This document shows, one piece after another, positions 53,009 to 60,999 of a stretch of 64,000 bases of DNA. Below the pieces are notes generated by a model that worked only from the letters and a program-made list of their open reading frames with translations, did no database searches and was not told the DNA's origin. Within the stretch, counting starts at the first letter, position 1, and each line of letters starts with the position of its first letter. The stretch lies in assembly GCA_934432675.1 (NCBI GenBank), contig CAKRYT010000007.1, positions 1 to 64,000 of the forward strand, read 5' to 3'. Origin of the DNA: an uncultured Eubacteriales bacterium (GTDB lineage: Bacteria; Bacillota; Clostridia; Oscillospirales; CAG-272). Made by a program: the position numbers and the translations under genes.

Positions 53009-54610
53009 TCAGAACGGCAGAGTGATCACATTGTAGTACTGTTCGTACGGCAGGTGGTCGTCGTCCCCCTCGGCGGGGAGGACCTCCTCCGCGAGTTCGG
53101 GGATGTCCCCGATCTCGCCCCGGGCAAACGCCGCGAGCCGCGCGGCGCAGGTACGGATGCGCGCCGCCAGCCCGCCGAGGCGGGTATCGTGCCGCTCGTA
53201 ACCGTTCGGCTTGTTCTCCGAAAACCACTGTATTTCATACAGGCGGTGAAAGGTATCGACCGCCTCGGCGGCGGCGGGGAAATCCTCGGTCGCGAGGGTG
53301 AGGAGTGCCGCCTTGTCCCCTGCGTGGTATGCCGCGCGGGCACGGACGCCGAGGCGGCATTTCAGACCGATGGCGCGGGCATACGCCGCCTCGGTACGGA
53401 GCAACGTGCCGAGCGATGCCGAGCGTTCTGCCGCCGCGTCGATTTTGTCGGCGAGGGCGGCATAGTAGGCAGGGGCGTCCTCCGGTACGGTGCGGTCGTA
53501 ATACCCGAGCAACGGATCCTGGTAGAACCACGTCTTGGCGGTGCCGAAGAACCAGTCCTTCGGATCGCCGCCGTAATTGCCGATTTTGCCGAGCAGCATG
53601 AGGTCGTCATAGTCCTCCCCCGTCACCCGGCGGAACGAACGGCGCAGGTCCTCGGGGTCGGGCACACCCCCGACAGACCGCGCGGCGTAGAACAGGGTCG
53701 GGAGCGCGGCGAAATAGGAGCACTCCCCACCGTCGTCTCCCCACAGGGTGAAGAAGACGTCCCGGCACCCCGTCTCACGGCAGGCCGCCATGGCGGCATC
53801 CGTCGCGCTCAGTGCCTGTTCCGAAAGGGGTGCGAAACCGCGCCATGTCCAGAGCCCGCCGGCGAAAACGGTGGGGTTCCTGAATTTTTGGTGCACGCGG
53901 AGCACACCCACATAAAAATCCTTATCGAAATGGTAGTAATCCCAGTAGACGAGGTCCAGATCCTTCGGCACCTTGGCGATGACGTCCTCCGAGAACTCGG
54001 CGTCCGGGCGGTAACTGCCGCCCGTCGCGAGCGTGAAGAACATATCGCTCCACATCATGGGGCGGAAACCGTGGCGGGCGGCAATCTCCGTGACGCGCGC
54101 GAGATGGCGCAGGAGGATGTCCGTCCGTTTTTCAAATCCGTGCCGTTCGAGGAACTTGCCGAGCCCCACGCGCCACGCCTCGTCCATGCCGATGTGCACC
54201 CGACGGGAGGTAAACGCCTTTCCGAGAGCGTCGAACATCCGCTCGATGAGCGCATAGGTGCGGTCGTCATCGACGAGCAGAATGTTGTCCGTGTCGAGAA
54301 ACTTCCGGTAGCAGCTCCACCGCATGAGCCCGTCCAGGTGGGCGAGCGTCTGGATGCAGGGGACGAGTTCTATGCCCCGCTCCGCGGCGTACGCATCGAT
54401 CCCGCGGAGTTCCTCCATCGTATACTTGCCGCGGCGATAGCCGAAATACGGCTCCCCCTCGACCTCGTAGGTGTCCTCCGTATAGAGCATGAGCGTCTTG
54501 TAGCCCATCCCCGCGAGCAGATCAATATAGCGTTTCAGTGCCGTTCCGTGCATGACTGCCCCGCGGGAGCAGTCGAGCATCACGCCGAGACCGAGCGGTT
54601 GCGTTTCCAT
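53009..54610 (-). CDS. GH20 beta-N-acetylhexosaminidase
   Basis: 533 residues from METQPLG. The barrel carries the GH20 catalytic pair Asp143-Glu144 in HIGMDEAW and an early LYTEDTYEVEGEPYFGY motif shared with GH20C-type enzymes. They remove terminal GlcNAc or GalNAc by a substrate-assisted mechanism. There is no signal peptide, so it acts inside the cell. The C-terminal 180 residues are helical. It is a single gene; no transporter lies beside it. Confidence 0.88.
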   Translation of the reverse strand: METQPLGLGVMLDCSRGAVMHGTALKRYIDLLAGMGYKTLMLYTEDTYEVEGEPYFGYRRGKYTMEELRGIDAYAAERGIELVPCIQTLAHLDGLMRWSCYRKFLDTDNILLVDDDRTYALIERMFDALGKAFTSRRVHIGMDEAWRVGLGKFLERHGFEKRTDILLRHLARVTEIAARHGFRPMMWSDMFFTLATGGSYRPDAEFSEDVIAKVPKDLDLVYWDYYHFDKDFYVGVLRVHQKFRNPTVFAGGLWTWRGFAPLSEQALSATDAAMAACRETGCRDVFFTLWGDDGGECSYFAALPTLFYAARSVGGVPDPEDLRRSFRRVTGEDYDDLMLLGKIGNYGGDPKDWFFGTAKTWFYQDPLLGYYDRTVPEDAPAYYAALADKIDAAAERSASLGTLLRTEAAYARAIGLKCRLGVRARAAYHAGDKAALLTLATEDFPAAAEAVDTFHRLYEIQWFSENKPNGYERHDTRLGGLAARIRTCAARLAAFARGEIGDIPELAEEVLPAEGDDDHLPYEQYYNVITLPF

Positions 54611-54889
54611 AATAGTTATTCTCTCTTTCCTGTTGCGGTCGAAAACCGGTTCTGATAGCAAACAGCCCGGGCACGGTGCCCCGCCCGCGGGGCATCGTGT
54701 GGCAACGCCCGCGCCGGGGCACCGTCCGCCGGGCCCGTCCTACCGTTATCCTACCATATTCTCCCCCGATTTGCAAGAGCGGATCGCAGAGAAACGACAA
54801 GAATCGGACAAAAACGCGGGCGGGCGCGAAAAAAGAGCCCGGCCCGTCACGGGACGCTCCGCGGACCCGCACCGAACGGGCAAACAAAT
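54611..54889. other. intergenic stretch before the GH20 gene
   Basis: GC-rich, with overlapping inverted repeats near 54660-54740 (GGGCACGGTGCCCCG and related copies). No gene is supported. The GH20 promoter should lie here, but no convincing -35/-10 pair was found. Confidence 0.4.
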
Positions 54890-54921
54890 AAGCGCAGAAT
54901 TCGCACGCGAATTCTGCGCTT
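54890..54921 (-). terminator. 14-bp hairpin after the S26/PqqD/HprK cassette
   Basis: AAGCGCAGAATTCG (54890-54903) and CGAATTCTGCGCTT (54908-54921) pair exactly. On the minus strand it is followed by TTATTTGTTTG. It probably ends the leftward peptidase transcript. Confidence 0.65.
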
Positions 54922-54970
54922 TCGGTTGCTTTGGGTTGCTTTGGGTTGCTTTCGGTTGCTTTGGGTTGCT
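54921..54970. repeat. five tandem copies of a 10-base unit
   Basis: TT(C/G)GGTTGCT is repeated five times without gaps, directly against the hairpin at 54890-54921. The following 54971-55061 is a degenerate continuation with no gene. Confidence 0.8.
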
Positions 54971-55061
54971 GTCGTCGGCTTTTGTCTGCTGTCGTTTTTT
55001 CGTTTCGTCTGCCATCCCGTTTGCTCTCGGGAGAAACGCCCCCCGCCTGGAAAGAAAATCG

Positions 55062-55595
55062 TTACTTCCCTTTTTTAAGCCCGCGTCCTACGCGGCGCGC
55101 GGCACCGCGGGCGGCGAGATAGGCAAACCGGCAGGGGTTTTTCACCCAGAAAAGGAGGTAGGCGCGATAGCGGAGCGAGTCGACGGGCACGTAGTCGGTG
55201 CCGTGGTAGTAACCGTCGAAACGGGCGAGCACCTGCTCCTCTGGTACGGGCGGGTCGCGATGCAGGCGGTTGTCACCGCGGGTCAGATACCCCCCGTCGG
55301 GCAGGACGCGCACGACGCGGTGCAGGACGTAGTGCCCGTCGCCGCGTTTCACGAGGATTACGTCCCCCCGTGCTGCGCGCTCACCGTCTTCGAGCGGTTT
55401 CAGGACGATGGTCTGTCGGCGGTCGTGGAGCAGGGGCTCCATACTGTCGCCGGAGGTCGTACCGTAGTAGATGCCCTGCTCGGCGAGTTCCTCCTCAATG
55501 GAGCGGGGCTTTTGCGGCAGTGCATCCCCCGACGCCGCGCGCCCGTCTCCTCCCCCGTCCGGGACCTCTCCGGGCGTATAAACGTCGTCCGTCAT
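55062..55595 (-). CDS. S24/S26-family signal peptidase-like protein
   Basis: 177 residues. The catalytic Ser51 lies in TSGDSMEPLL and His92 in YVLHRVVRVLPDGGYLTRGDN, a Ser-His arrangement. Only a short hydrophobic stretch (about 142-155) could touch the membrane. Its start overlaps the PqqD-like gene by 4 bases (ATGA). Such small S26 enzymes often accompany PqqD and HprK-like genes in Firmicutes, where they are thought to cleave a modified peptide. No substrate is proven here. Confidence 0.78.
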   Translation of the reverse strand: MTDDVYTPGEVPDGGGDGRAASGDALPQKPRSIEEELAEQGIYYGTTSGDSMEPLLHDRRQTIVLKPLEDGERAARGDVILVKRGDGHYVLHRVVRVLPDGGYLTRGDNRLHRDPPVPEEQVLARFDGYYHGTDYVPVDSLRYRAYLLFWVKNPCRFAYLAARGAARRVGRGLKKGK

Positions 55596-55861
55596 TCTTC
55601 GAGCAGGTGCGCGGCGCGCAACTTGTCCAGCATCTCCCCGACGTCCCGTCGTGCGGTCTCCTCGTCGACGCCGTCGTAGTGCCCGAGCACCGACGCAATC
55701 AGTGCGTCCTCGGTCGTCCCCGCCGAAAGTTCACGGAACAGAAACGCCGCGACGGGAGAGAGACGGATCATCCCGTTGAGCACCGTCGCCGCCCGCCCGG
55801 TGGCGACGGCAATCGTACCGTCGGGCGTATCGTGGATCAAAAGACCCTCTACCAGTTTCAT
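55592..55861 (-). CDS. PqqD-like peptide-binding protein
   Basis: 89 residues from MKLVEGLLIHD, behind GAGGG. The small winged-helix pattern (LNGMIRLSPVAAFLFRELSAG and LDKLRAAHLLEE) matches PqqD, the module that presents precursor peptides to modifying enzymes. It lies between the HprK-like and S26 genes. Its start overlaps the stop of a 34-residue upstream frame, a possible precursor. Confidence 0.72.
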   Translation of the reverse strand: MKLVEGLLIHDTPDGTIAVATGRAATVLNGMIRLSPVAAFLFRELSAGTTEDALIASVLGHYDGVDEETARRDVGEMLDKLRAAHLLEE

Positions 55862-55962
55862 ATAAAACCCTCGTTTCCGGCGCGGCTCTGCCGCGCCCCG
55901 TAGATTCTCCGCCGGGCGTTGCACCCGGTCATTTCATACTTGCCGATGCGCTGTATACGCAC
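55858..55962 (-). CDS. putative 34-residue peptide upstream of PqqD-like gene
   Basis: A GTG-started frame (MRIQRIGKYEMTGCNAR and 17 more residues) whose TGA overlaps the ATG of the PqqD-like gene. An internal ATG at its 11th codon is also possible. The ribosome binding site is poor. It is basic and has one cysteine. The overlap and context make it a candidate leader or precursor peptide, but chance cannot be excluded. Confidence 0.25.
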   Translation of the reverse strand: MRIQRIGKYEMTGCNARRRIYGARQSRAGNEGFI

Positions 55963-56001
55963 GCCCCCGTGGGACGCCGTCACCGTGCCCGCAGCGGCGC
56001 G

Positions 56002-56727
56002 TTACCGCGCGTCCTCCGCCCCCGCCGCATCGGCACCGAAGATCCCGCGGCAGGCAACGCGCGCGGCATCCGGTGAGAGCGTGGCACTCATCCGATAAAA
56101 GGAAAGGTGCGGGATCGCCCGGTCCACGAGCGAAAGGGTCGCCGCGAGGCGATCGGGGTCGCCCGGGCGGTAGATCTGCGCGAGGAGCGCGGGATACGCG
56201 GCCGTGGCGGTGATGCGCGTGAGTTTGTCGGTCTGCCCCCGCCCGAGCAGGACGATGGCGCGGAGCGGGACGGTGATGTTCGCGGACAAGTGGTGCTTAC
56301 CGTCCCACGGTGTGCCCGAAACGAGCACCTCACGGCGGGAGACGGTCAGGAGCGGCTTGTCGTCGTTGACGGGCTGTACCCGCCCGCCGTACACCTCCCG
56401 CCAGTAGGCGGCGTGCGTCGACTTACCGGTGCCGGACGGTGCCGTAAAGAGCACCCCTTCACCGTCGAAGGCAAACGCAGAACCGTGCATGAGCACCCGC
56501 CCGAAATCGAGCGCGCGCTCGCAGAGTTTACGATAGACGGCGAGCGTTTCGAGATACCCCGCCGGGTAGTTGCCGCCGACGCCCTCGGCGGCGATCTCTT
56601 CCTCCGTCACGGAGACGGAAAAATCCGCCTTTGCCCGGGGAGGAGCCAAGTAGTCCCGGCACATCGCCGCGAGGTCGGGATATTTGGGCGACACGTCGAC
56701 GGTCAGCCCCGCAAGAGAAATCAACAC
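56002..56727 (-). CDS. HPr-kinase-like ATPase (HprK/PEPCK fold)
   Basis: 241 residues. The P-loop APSGTGKSTHAA lies at about 92-103, and VQPVNDDKPLL supplies the second acidic motif of the HprK/PEPCK fold. It lacks the N-terminal domain of true HPr kinase. Stand-alone proteins of this type sit beside PqqD and S26 genes and in lasso-peptide and related clusters. It is the first gene of this leftward cassette; the target may be a peptide or small molecule. Confidence 0.75.
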   Translation of the reverse strand: MLISLAGLTVDVSPKYPDLAAMCRDYLAPPRAKADFSVSVTEEEIAAEGVGGNYPAGYLETLAVYRKLCERALDFGRVLMHGSAFAFDGEGVLFTAPSGTGKSTHAAYWREVYGGRVQPVNDDKPLLTVSRREVLVSGTPWDGKHHLSANITVPLRAIVLLGRGQTDKLTRITATAAYPALLAQIYRPGDPDRLAATLSLVDRAIPHLSFYRMSATLSPDAARVACRGIFGADAAGAEDAR

Positions 56728-57258
56728 GATGTTTTCCCTTTCCTTTGCCGCCGCGCGGCCATCATTACGATCAGTTTATCATAATTTACCCGCCGGCGCA
56801 AGAGGAAAACCGCCGCCGGCGCATGGCTCCGCCCCCATTCGCCCGGCCCCCGGGAATCACTGTCCCCGTTCACCCGGCACCGCGCCGTCCGCGGGGCCGC
56901 CCGTTACCCGTCTCACGACGATTTGTCGCTCCGCGCGGAACACCGCTTTCCGTCCGTTTTTCACGTGCCGCACACAGCATCGCTGTTTCTGGGTGGAGCC
57001 GCCCCCCTTGCAAACACATATTTCCTCCTCCGCGCCACACAATACTTTCCGTCCGTTTTTCACGCGCCGCAAGCGGCACCGTCTTTTCGTTCTTCGCTCT
57101 CCGCCGTCTCCCGCGGCGTGCGCCGCGGAGGCTTTCGTGCACGCCGCGGTGGCTTTTTGCGCGTGCCGCGGGGGCGTGCGCCGTGGGGGCTTTGCGCGTG
57201 CCGTGGGGGCGTGCGTCGCGGGGCTTTCGCGTGTGTCGCGATGCACCGAAAAAGCAAC
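56728..57258. other. GC-rich gap with direct repeats
   Basis: A 20-base sequence CTTTCCGTCCGTTTTTCACG occurs at 56946-56965 and again at 57045-57064. The 57130-57240 part is a run of degenerate GTGCCG(T/C)GGGGGC units. Several frames are open but have no ribosome binding site or family, so I call no gene. Confidence 0.55.
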
Positions 57259-57284
57259 GCGGAGCCCGATTTTTCGGGCTCCGC
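57259..57284 (-). terminator. terminator of fucO
   Basis: GCGGAGCCCGA (57259-57269) pairs with TCGGGCTCCGC (57274-57284); on the minus strand GTTGCTTTTT follows. It lies 17 bases beyond the fucO stop. Confidence 0.85.
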
Positions 57285-57300
57285 GCGGTTGTGACCGGAT

Positions 57301-58449
57301 TTACAGGAGCGAGCGGTAAAGCGCGGCGATCTCCTCGACGCTCGTGTCGCGCGGGTTACCCGGGCGGCAGGCATCGGCGTACGCGCTCTCGGCGAGGAAC
57401 TGCACGTCTTCCTCTTTGAGAATGCCTTTGAGGTTCCCGGGGATGCCGACGTCGGACGCGAGTTTACGCACGGCATCGATGGCGGCGTTGCGCGCCTCCT
57501 CGGTCGTCATGCTCTCCGTCCCGGTGACGCCCATTGCCTTCGCAATATCGCGGTACTTGTCACCGGTCGCGGGTGCGTTGTATGCCATGACGGTCGGCAG
57601 GATGATGGCGTTCGCCACACCGTGCGGCGTGTCGTACAGGGCACCGAGACCGTGTGCCATACTGTGCACGATACCGAGACCGACGTTGGAGAAGCCCTGG
57701 CCGGCGATGTACTGTGCGAGTGCCATGCCCTCTCTGCCCTCGGGCTCTCCCGCGACGGAGGCACGCAGGTACTTCGAGATGAGTTCAATGGCTTTCAGGT
57801 GGAACATATCGGTCATGGTCCACGCCGCCTTGGTGATGTATCCCTCAATCGCGTGGGTCAGCGCGTCCATCCCGGTGGCGGCGGTCAGCCCCTTGGGCAT
57901 GGATGCCATCATATCCGGGTCGACGACGGCGACCTCGGGGATGTCGTTCGTATCCACACAGACGAATTTGCGTTTTTTCTCCGCGTCGGTGATGACGTAG
58001 TTGATCGTCACCTCTGCCGCCGTGCCCGCGGTCGTCGGGACGGCAATGGTAAAGACGGCGTGTTTCTTCGTCGGGGCCACGCCTTCCAGCGAGCGCACGT
58101 CGGCAAATTCCGGGTTGTTCGCAATGATGCCGATCGCCTTCGCGGTATCCATGGAGGAGCCGCCGCCGATGGCGATGATGCAGTCCGCGCCGGAGGCACC
58201 GAACGCCTTGACGCCGTGCTGTACGTTTTCAATGGTCGGGTTGGGCTTGATGTCGCTGTACAGCGTGTAGGGGATCTTCGCCCCGTCGAGCAGGTCGGTC
58301 ACCTTCGCGGTGACGCCGAACTTCAAAAGATCGGGGTCGGAGCATACGAACGCGTGCTTGTAGCCGCGCGCTTTGAGCTCGTTTGCGATCTCACCGATCG
58401 CGCCCTTGCCGTGGTAGGAAATTGTGTTGAGTACAATGCGGTTTGCCAT
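57301..58449 (-). CDS. fucO: lactaldehyde reductase / 1,2-propanediol oxidoreductase
   Basis: 382 residues from MANRIVLN behind AAAGGAGAC. The whole sequence tracks E. coli FucO closely, including IAIGGGSSMDTAKAIGI (NAD binding), FADVRSLEG, TAGTAAEVTINYVITD, MDALTHAIEGYIT and HSMAHGLGALYDTPHG, which carry the Asp and His residues that bind iron. It reduces L-lactaldehyde to 1,2-propanediol with NADH in fermentation of fucose or rhamnose. No fucose pathway genes are beside it. The AraC regulator upstream on the same strand is the likely controller. Confidence 0.93.
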   Translation of the reverse strand: MANRIVLNTISYHGKGAIGEIANELKARGYKHAFVCSDPDLLKFGVTAKVTDLLDGAKIPYTLYSDIKPNPTIENVQHGVKAFGASGADCIIAIGGGSSMDTAKAIGIIANNPEFADVRSLEGVAPTKKHAVFTIAVPTTAGTAAEVTINYVITDAEKKRKFVCVDTNDIPEVAVVDPDMMASMPKGLTAATGMDALTHAIEGYITKAAWTMTDMFHLKAIELISKYLRASVAGEPEGREGMALAQYIAGQGFSNVGLGIVHSMAHGLGALYDTPHGVANAIILPTVMAYNAPATGDKYRDIAKAMGVTGTESMTTEEARNAAIDAVRKLASDVGIPGNLKGILKEEDVQFLAESAYADACRPGNPRDTSVEEIAALYRSLL

Positions 58450-58556
58450 AGTCTGTCTCCTTTGTTCCAAGTATTTTGTTATTACCAGTATAACAGATTT
58501 TTTTCGTTTTCACAACGGGCGGCACGGGAAAAACCTTTGTACTTTCTGTGAATATC

Positions 58557-59315
58557 TTATGAAAAATCGATTTTCGTGAATTGCTCGGTGGGCGCGTAGC
58601 CGAAACGCCGCCGGAACGCCGTGGAAAAATTCGCCCCGGGGCGGAAACCGGATGCCTCCGCCGCCTCCGCGACCGAGACGAGCCGGGAGGAGAGGAGCGA
58701 CGCCGCCCGCGCAAAGCGCAGGTCGGAGAGGTACCGTTTCGGCGGGAGGCCGACCTCGCCCGCAAAGACGCGGCGCAGATATGCCCCGCTCACCCCGAGG
58801 GCCGCGGCAATGCCCTCGACCGTCACGGCAGGGTCGGTAAAATGCGCCTCCATATACGCGAGTGCCGCCGCGACGGTCGGGGACCGTTCGGGGGCGGATG
58901 CGGGCAGGGCGGCGAGGAGCCCCGCAAGCAGAGCAAGGGCGCGATAACGATAGCCCTCGCCGCGCTCCCGCCAGACGCGACGTACCTCGGCGACAGCGGG
59001 CAGGAGCGGCAGGCTCTCCCCGGGGGTGAGCACGCGTGTCGTCTCGGGGAGTCCGGTCGCCGTGAATTGCAGGATCACGGCGGCATCGTGCACGGCGCGG
59101 CGGCGCACCGCCACCCCCGGCGGCAGAAGAACGATCTGCCCCGACGCGATCGTATAGTCGGTGTCCCCGACCGTGAGCCGCACCCCCTCCGCGCCGGTAA
59201 AAGACCACAGGGTAAAAAAGGAGCGTTCCGCACCGTCGACCTCGTCCGCCGCCTCCTCCGTGAGGGAAAACGCACCGTACAGCACCAGTGCCGCGCGATT
59301 GACCGTTTCTTTCAT
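58557..59315 (-). CDS. AraC-family regulator with cupin domain
   Basis: 252 residues behind ACGGAGGCAG. An N-terminal cupin-like sensor (about 10-110) is followed by two HTH motifs (about 150-248), the first in VTVEGIAAALGVSGAYLRRVF and the second in SVAEAAEASGF. It lies 107 bases before fucO on the same strand and may activate it in response to a sugar such as fucose or rhamnose. The ligand is inference. Confidence 0.82.
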   Translation of the reverse strand: MKETVNRAALVLYGAFSLTEEAADEVDGAERSFFTLWSFTGAEGVRLTVGDTDYTIASGQIVLLPPGVAVRRRAVHDAAVILQFTATGLPETTRVLTPGESLPLLPAVAEVRRVWRERGEGYRYRALALLAGLLAALPASAPERSPTVAAALAYMEAHFTDPAVTVEGIAAALGVSGAYLRRVFAGEVGLPPKRYLSDLRFARAASLLSSRLVSVAEAAEASGFRPGANFSTAFRRRFGYAPTEQFTKIDFS

Positions 59316-59484
59316 ACTGCCTCCGTGTCGCGAAAACGTCGCCGATGATATACATCCGTTGCGCGAAATTCGCCTTGGAATGTCCGCTACCGTATTCTAA
59401 CACGAACGGTTGCGAAAATCAAACATATTTTCGTTTTTTGCATTTGCCGGCCGCCGATTGTCGCAGAATGCGGCGCAAAAGAAG

Positions 59485-59518
59485 CGGGGCGACGCCTAAA
59501 AAGTACGGCGTCTCCCCG
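59485..59518 (-). terminator. hairpin after the nucleotidyltransferase gene
   Basis: CGGGGCGACGCC (59485-59496) and GGCGTCTCCCCG (59507-59518) pair with one mismatch; on the minus strand CTTCTTTT follows. Confidence 0.6.
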
Positions 59519-59597
59519 TCAAAGCAAAAGCGTATGAGCCCCGTGCGCCCGACAGTCGGGATCGCCGTTCGGTTGCGGAAATTAAATGCGCCGTTTT

Positions 59598-60455
59598 TCA
59601 GAGGGCCTCCGGATAGGTCCCGTCGGCATACATGGCGGCAATCGCCGCACGCAGCTCCTCTGTGTCCTCGCGGTAGGTGACACCGTGCCACCTGGCACCG
59701 GAGCGCAGGACGGTCACCTTCGTCTTTCCCTCCTTGATCATCTTGTCGATGAAGGTCGGGAGGTAGTGCTCGTCTTTGAGCGGATTCTGCATATGCGCCA
59801 TGAAGTCGGTGAAGTCCGCCGCGAGGAGCGGCAGCAGGTCGGGCATGAGCCCCCACATATTCATGGAGACGACGGTGTCGTCGGGGTAGCCGCTCGCACG
59901 CGTGATGTTCATGGTCTCGACGATTTCCCGCAGTGACCCGTCCTCACCGACGCGGCAGATGCCGCGGTTGACGCCGCCCGTCTCGGACAGCGTGTTGCCC
60001 AGTAAATAGCCCGCCATGCAGTTTTTCCCTTCCCTCGTCAGGTAGTCGTGGATAAGGAAAAAGGACTCTCTGCCGTAAAAGTCATCCGAGTTGATGACGC
60101 AGAACGGGTTGCGGATGAGATCCGCCGCACAGAGGATGGCGTGCCCGGTACCGAGCGGTTTGACGCGGTCGGGATCGACACGGAAAGGTGCCGGCACCTT
60201 GTCGAACTCCTGGAACGCATACGAAACGTCCATGATTTTCTCGATGCGCTTGCCCACCGCCTCACGGAAATCGTGTTCGATGGCGTGCTTGATGATGACG
60301 ACCGCTCTGTCAAAACCCGCAAGGCGCGCGTCGTACAGCGCGTAATCGATGATGGTCTCCCCGTGGGGACCGAAGGATGCCATTTGCTTGCAGCCGCCGA
60401 AACGGCTGCCCATCCCCGCCGCCAGAACGACGAGGTCGGTTTGCTTCTCTTTCAT
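59598..60455 (-). CDS. sugar-phosphate nucleotidyltransferase-like protein
   Basis: 285 residues from MKEKQTD behind AAGGAGAG. The N-terminal LAAGMGSRFGGCKQM is the nucleotide-binding loop of GT-A nucleotidyltransferases, and INSDDFYG gives the metal-binding Asp pair. Such enzymes join NTP and a sugar phosphate to form an NDP-sugar. The substrate is not shown. The longer in-frame extension upstream has no ribosome binding site. It is a single gene with no pathway neighbours. Confidence 0.82.
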   Translation of the reverse strand: MKEKQTDLVVLAAGMGSRFGGCKQMASFGPHGETIIDYALYDARLAGFDRAVVIIKHAIEHDFREAVGKRIEKIMDVSYAFQEFDKVPAPFRVDPDRVKPLGTGHAILCAADLIRNPFCVINSDDFYGRESFFLIHDYLTREGKNCMAGYLLGNTLSETGGVNRGICRVGEDGSLREIVETMNITRASGYPDDTVVSMNMWGLMPDLLPLLAADFTDFMAHMQNPLKDEHYLPTFIDKMIKEGKTKVTVLRSGARWHGVTYREDTEELRAAIAAMYADGTYPEAL

Positions 60456-60894
60456 AGTCTCAATCTCTCCTTGTTCGGGTGGTGTGCCGTGGCACACCTC
60501 TCGGGGCACCACGCCCCGGCACGCGGCGCAGACGCCGGGTGCAAGTACCATTATAATCGCCGGCAGCCGGTAAGTCAAGCGCGGCCCGCCGGGCGGGCGC
60601 AACGGACGGGACAGGCACGGCTTGCAAAACGGATACGCAGGTAAAGCAGACGCGGCGGATGCGCGGGTGCACCTCCCCGTAAAGAAATCGAGGAAAGCAG
60701 GTATGTCGGTCGCGGCGGGGTGGCGCGGCACACGCACATTCACGGGGCGTCCGCGTTGCCCCGCACCGGCAAACTGTCGCGCACCGGCGGCCCCTTTCTC
60801 TTACAGATTGTGCAGGTTGCCAAGGGGAGCGGTGCGCATTTGTGCAAACCGTGGAAATATTCCCGCGGCCCCCGCATTCTTCCTGCGTTTTGCC
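60456..60894. other. gap before the binding-protein gene
   Basis: GC-rich, with no gene or terminator that I can support. It should contain the promoter of the leftward nucleotidyltransferase gene, but no clear boxes were found. Confidence 0.4.
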
Positions 60895-60924
60895 TTGACT
60901 TGCCTTTTTTTCGTATGCTAGAAT
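60895..60924 (+). promoter_or_regulatory. promoter of the binding lipoprotein gene
   Basis: TTGACT (60895-60900), an 18-base spacer and TAGAAT (60919-60924), with a TATG just upstream of the -10 box that may act as an extended element. Confidence 0.6.
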
Positions 60925-60999
60925 GATGGCACGTAAGGGTAGGGGAAGTTATCGTTTCCCCGTCGCCCCCGAAAACGTTATAATTAAGGAGAATGTCTT

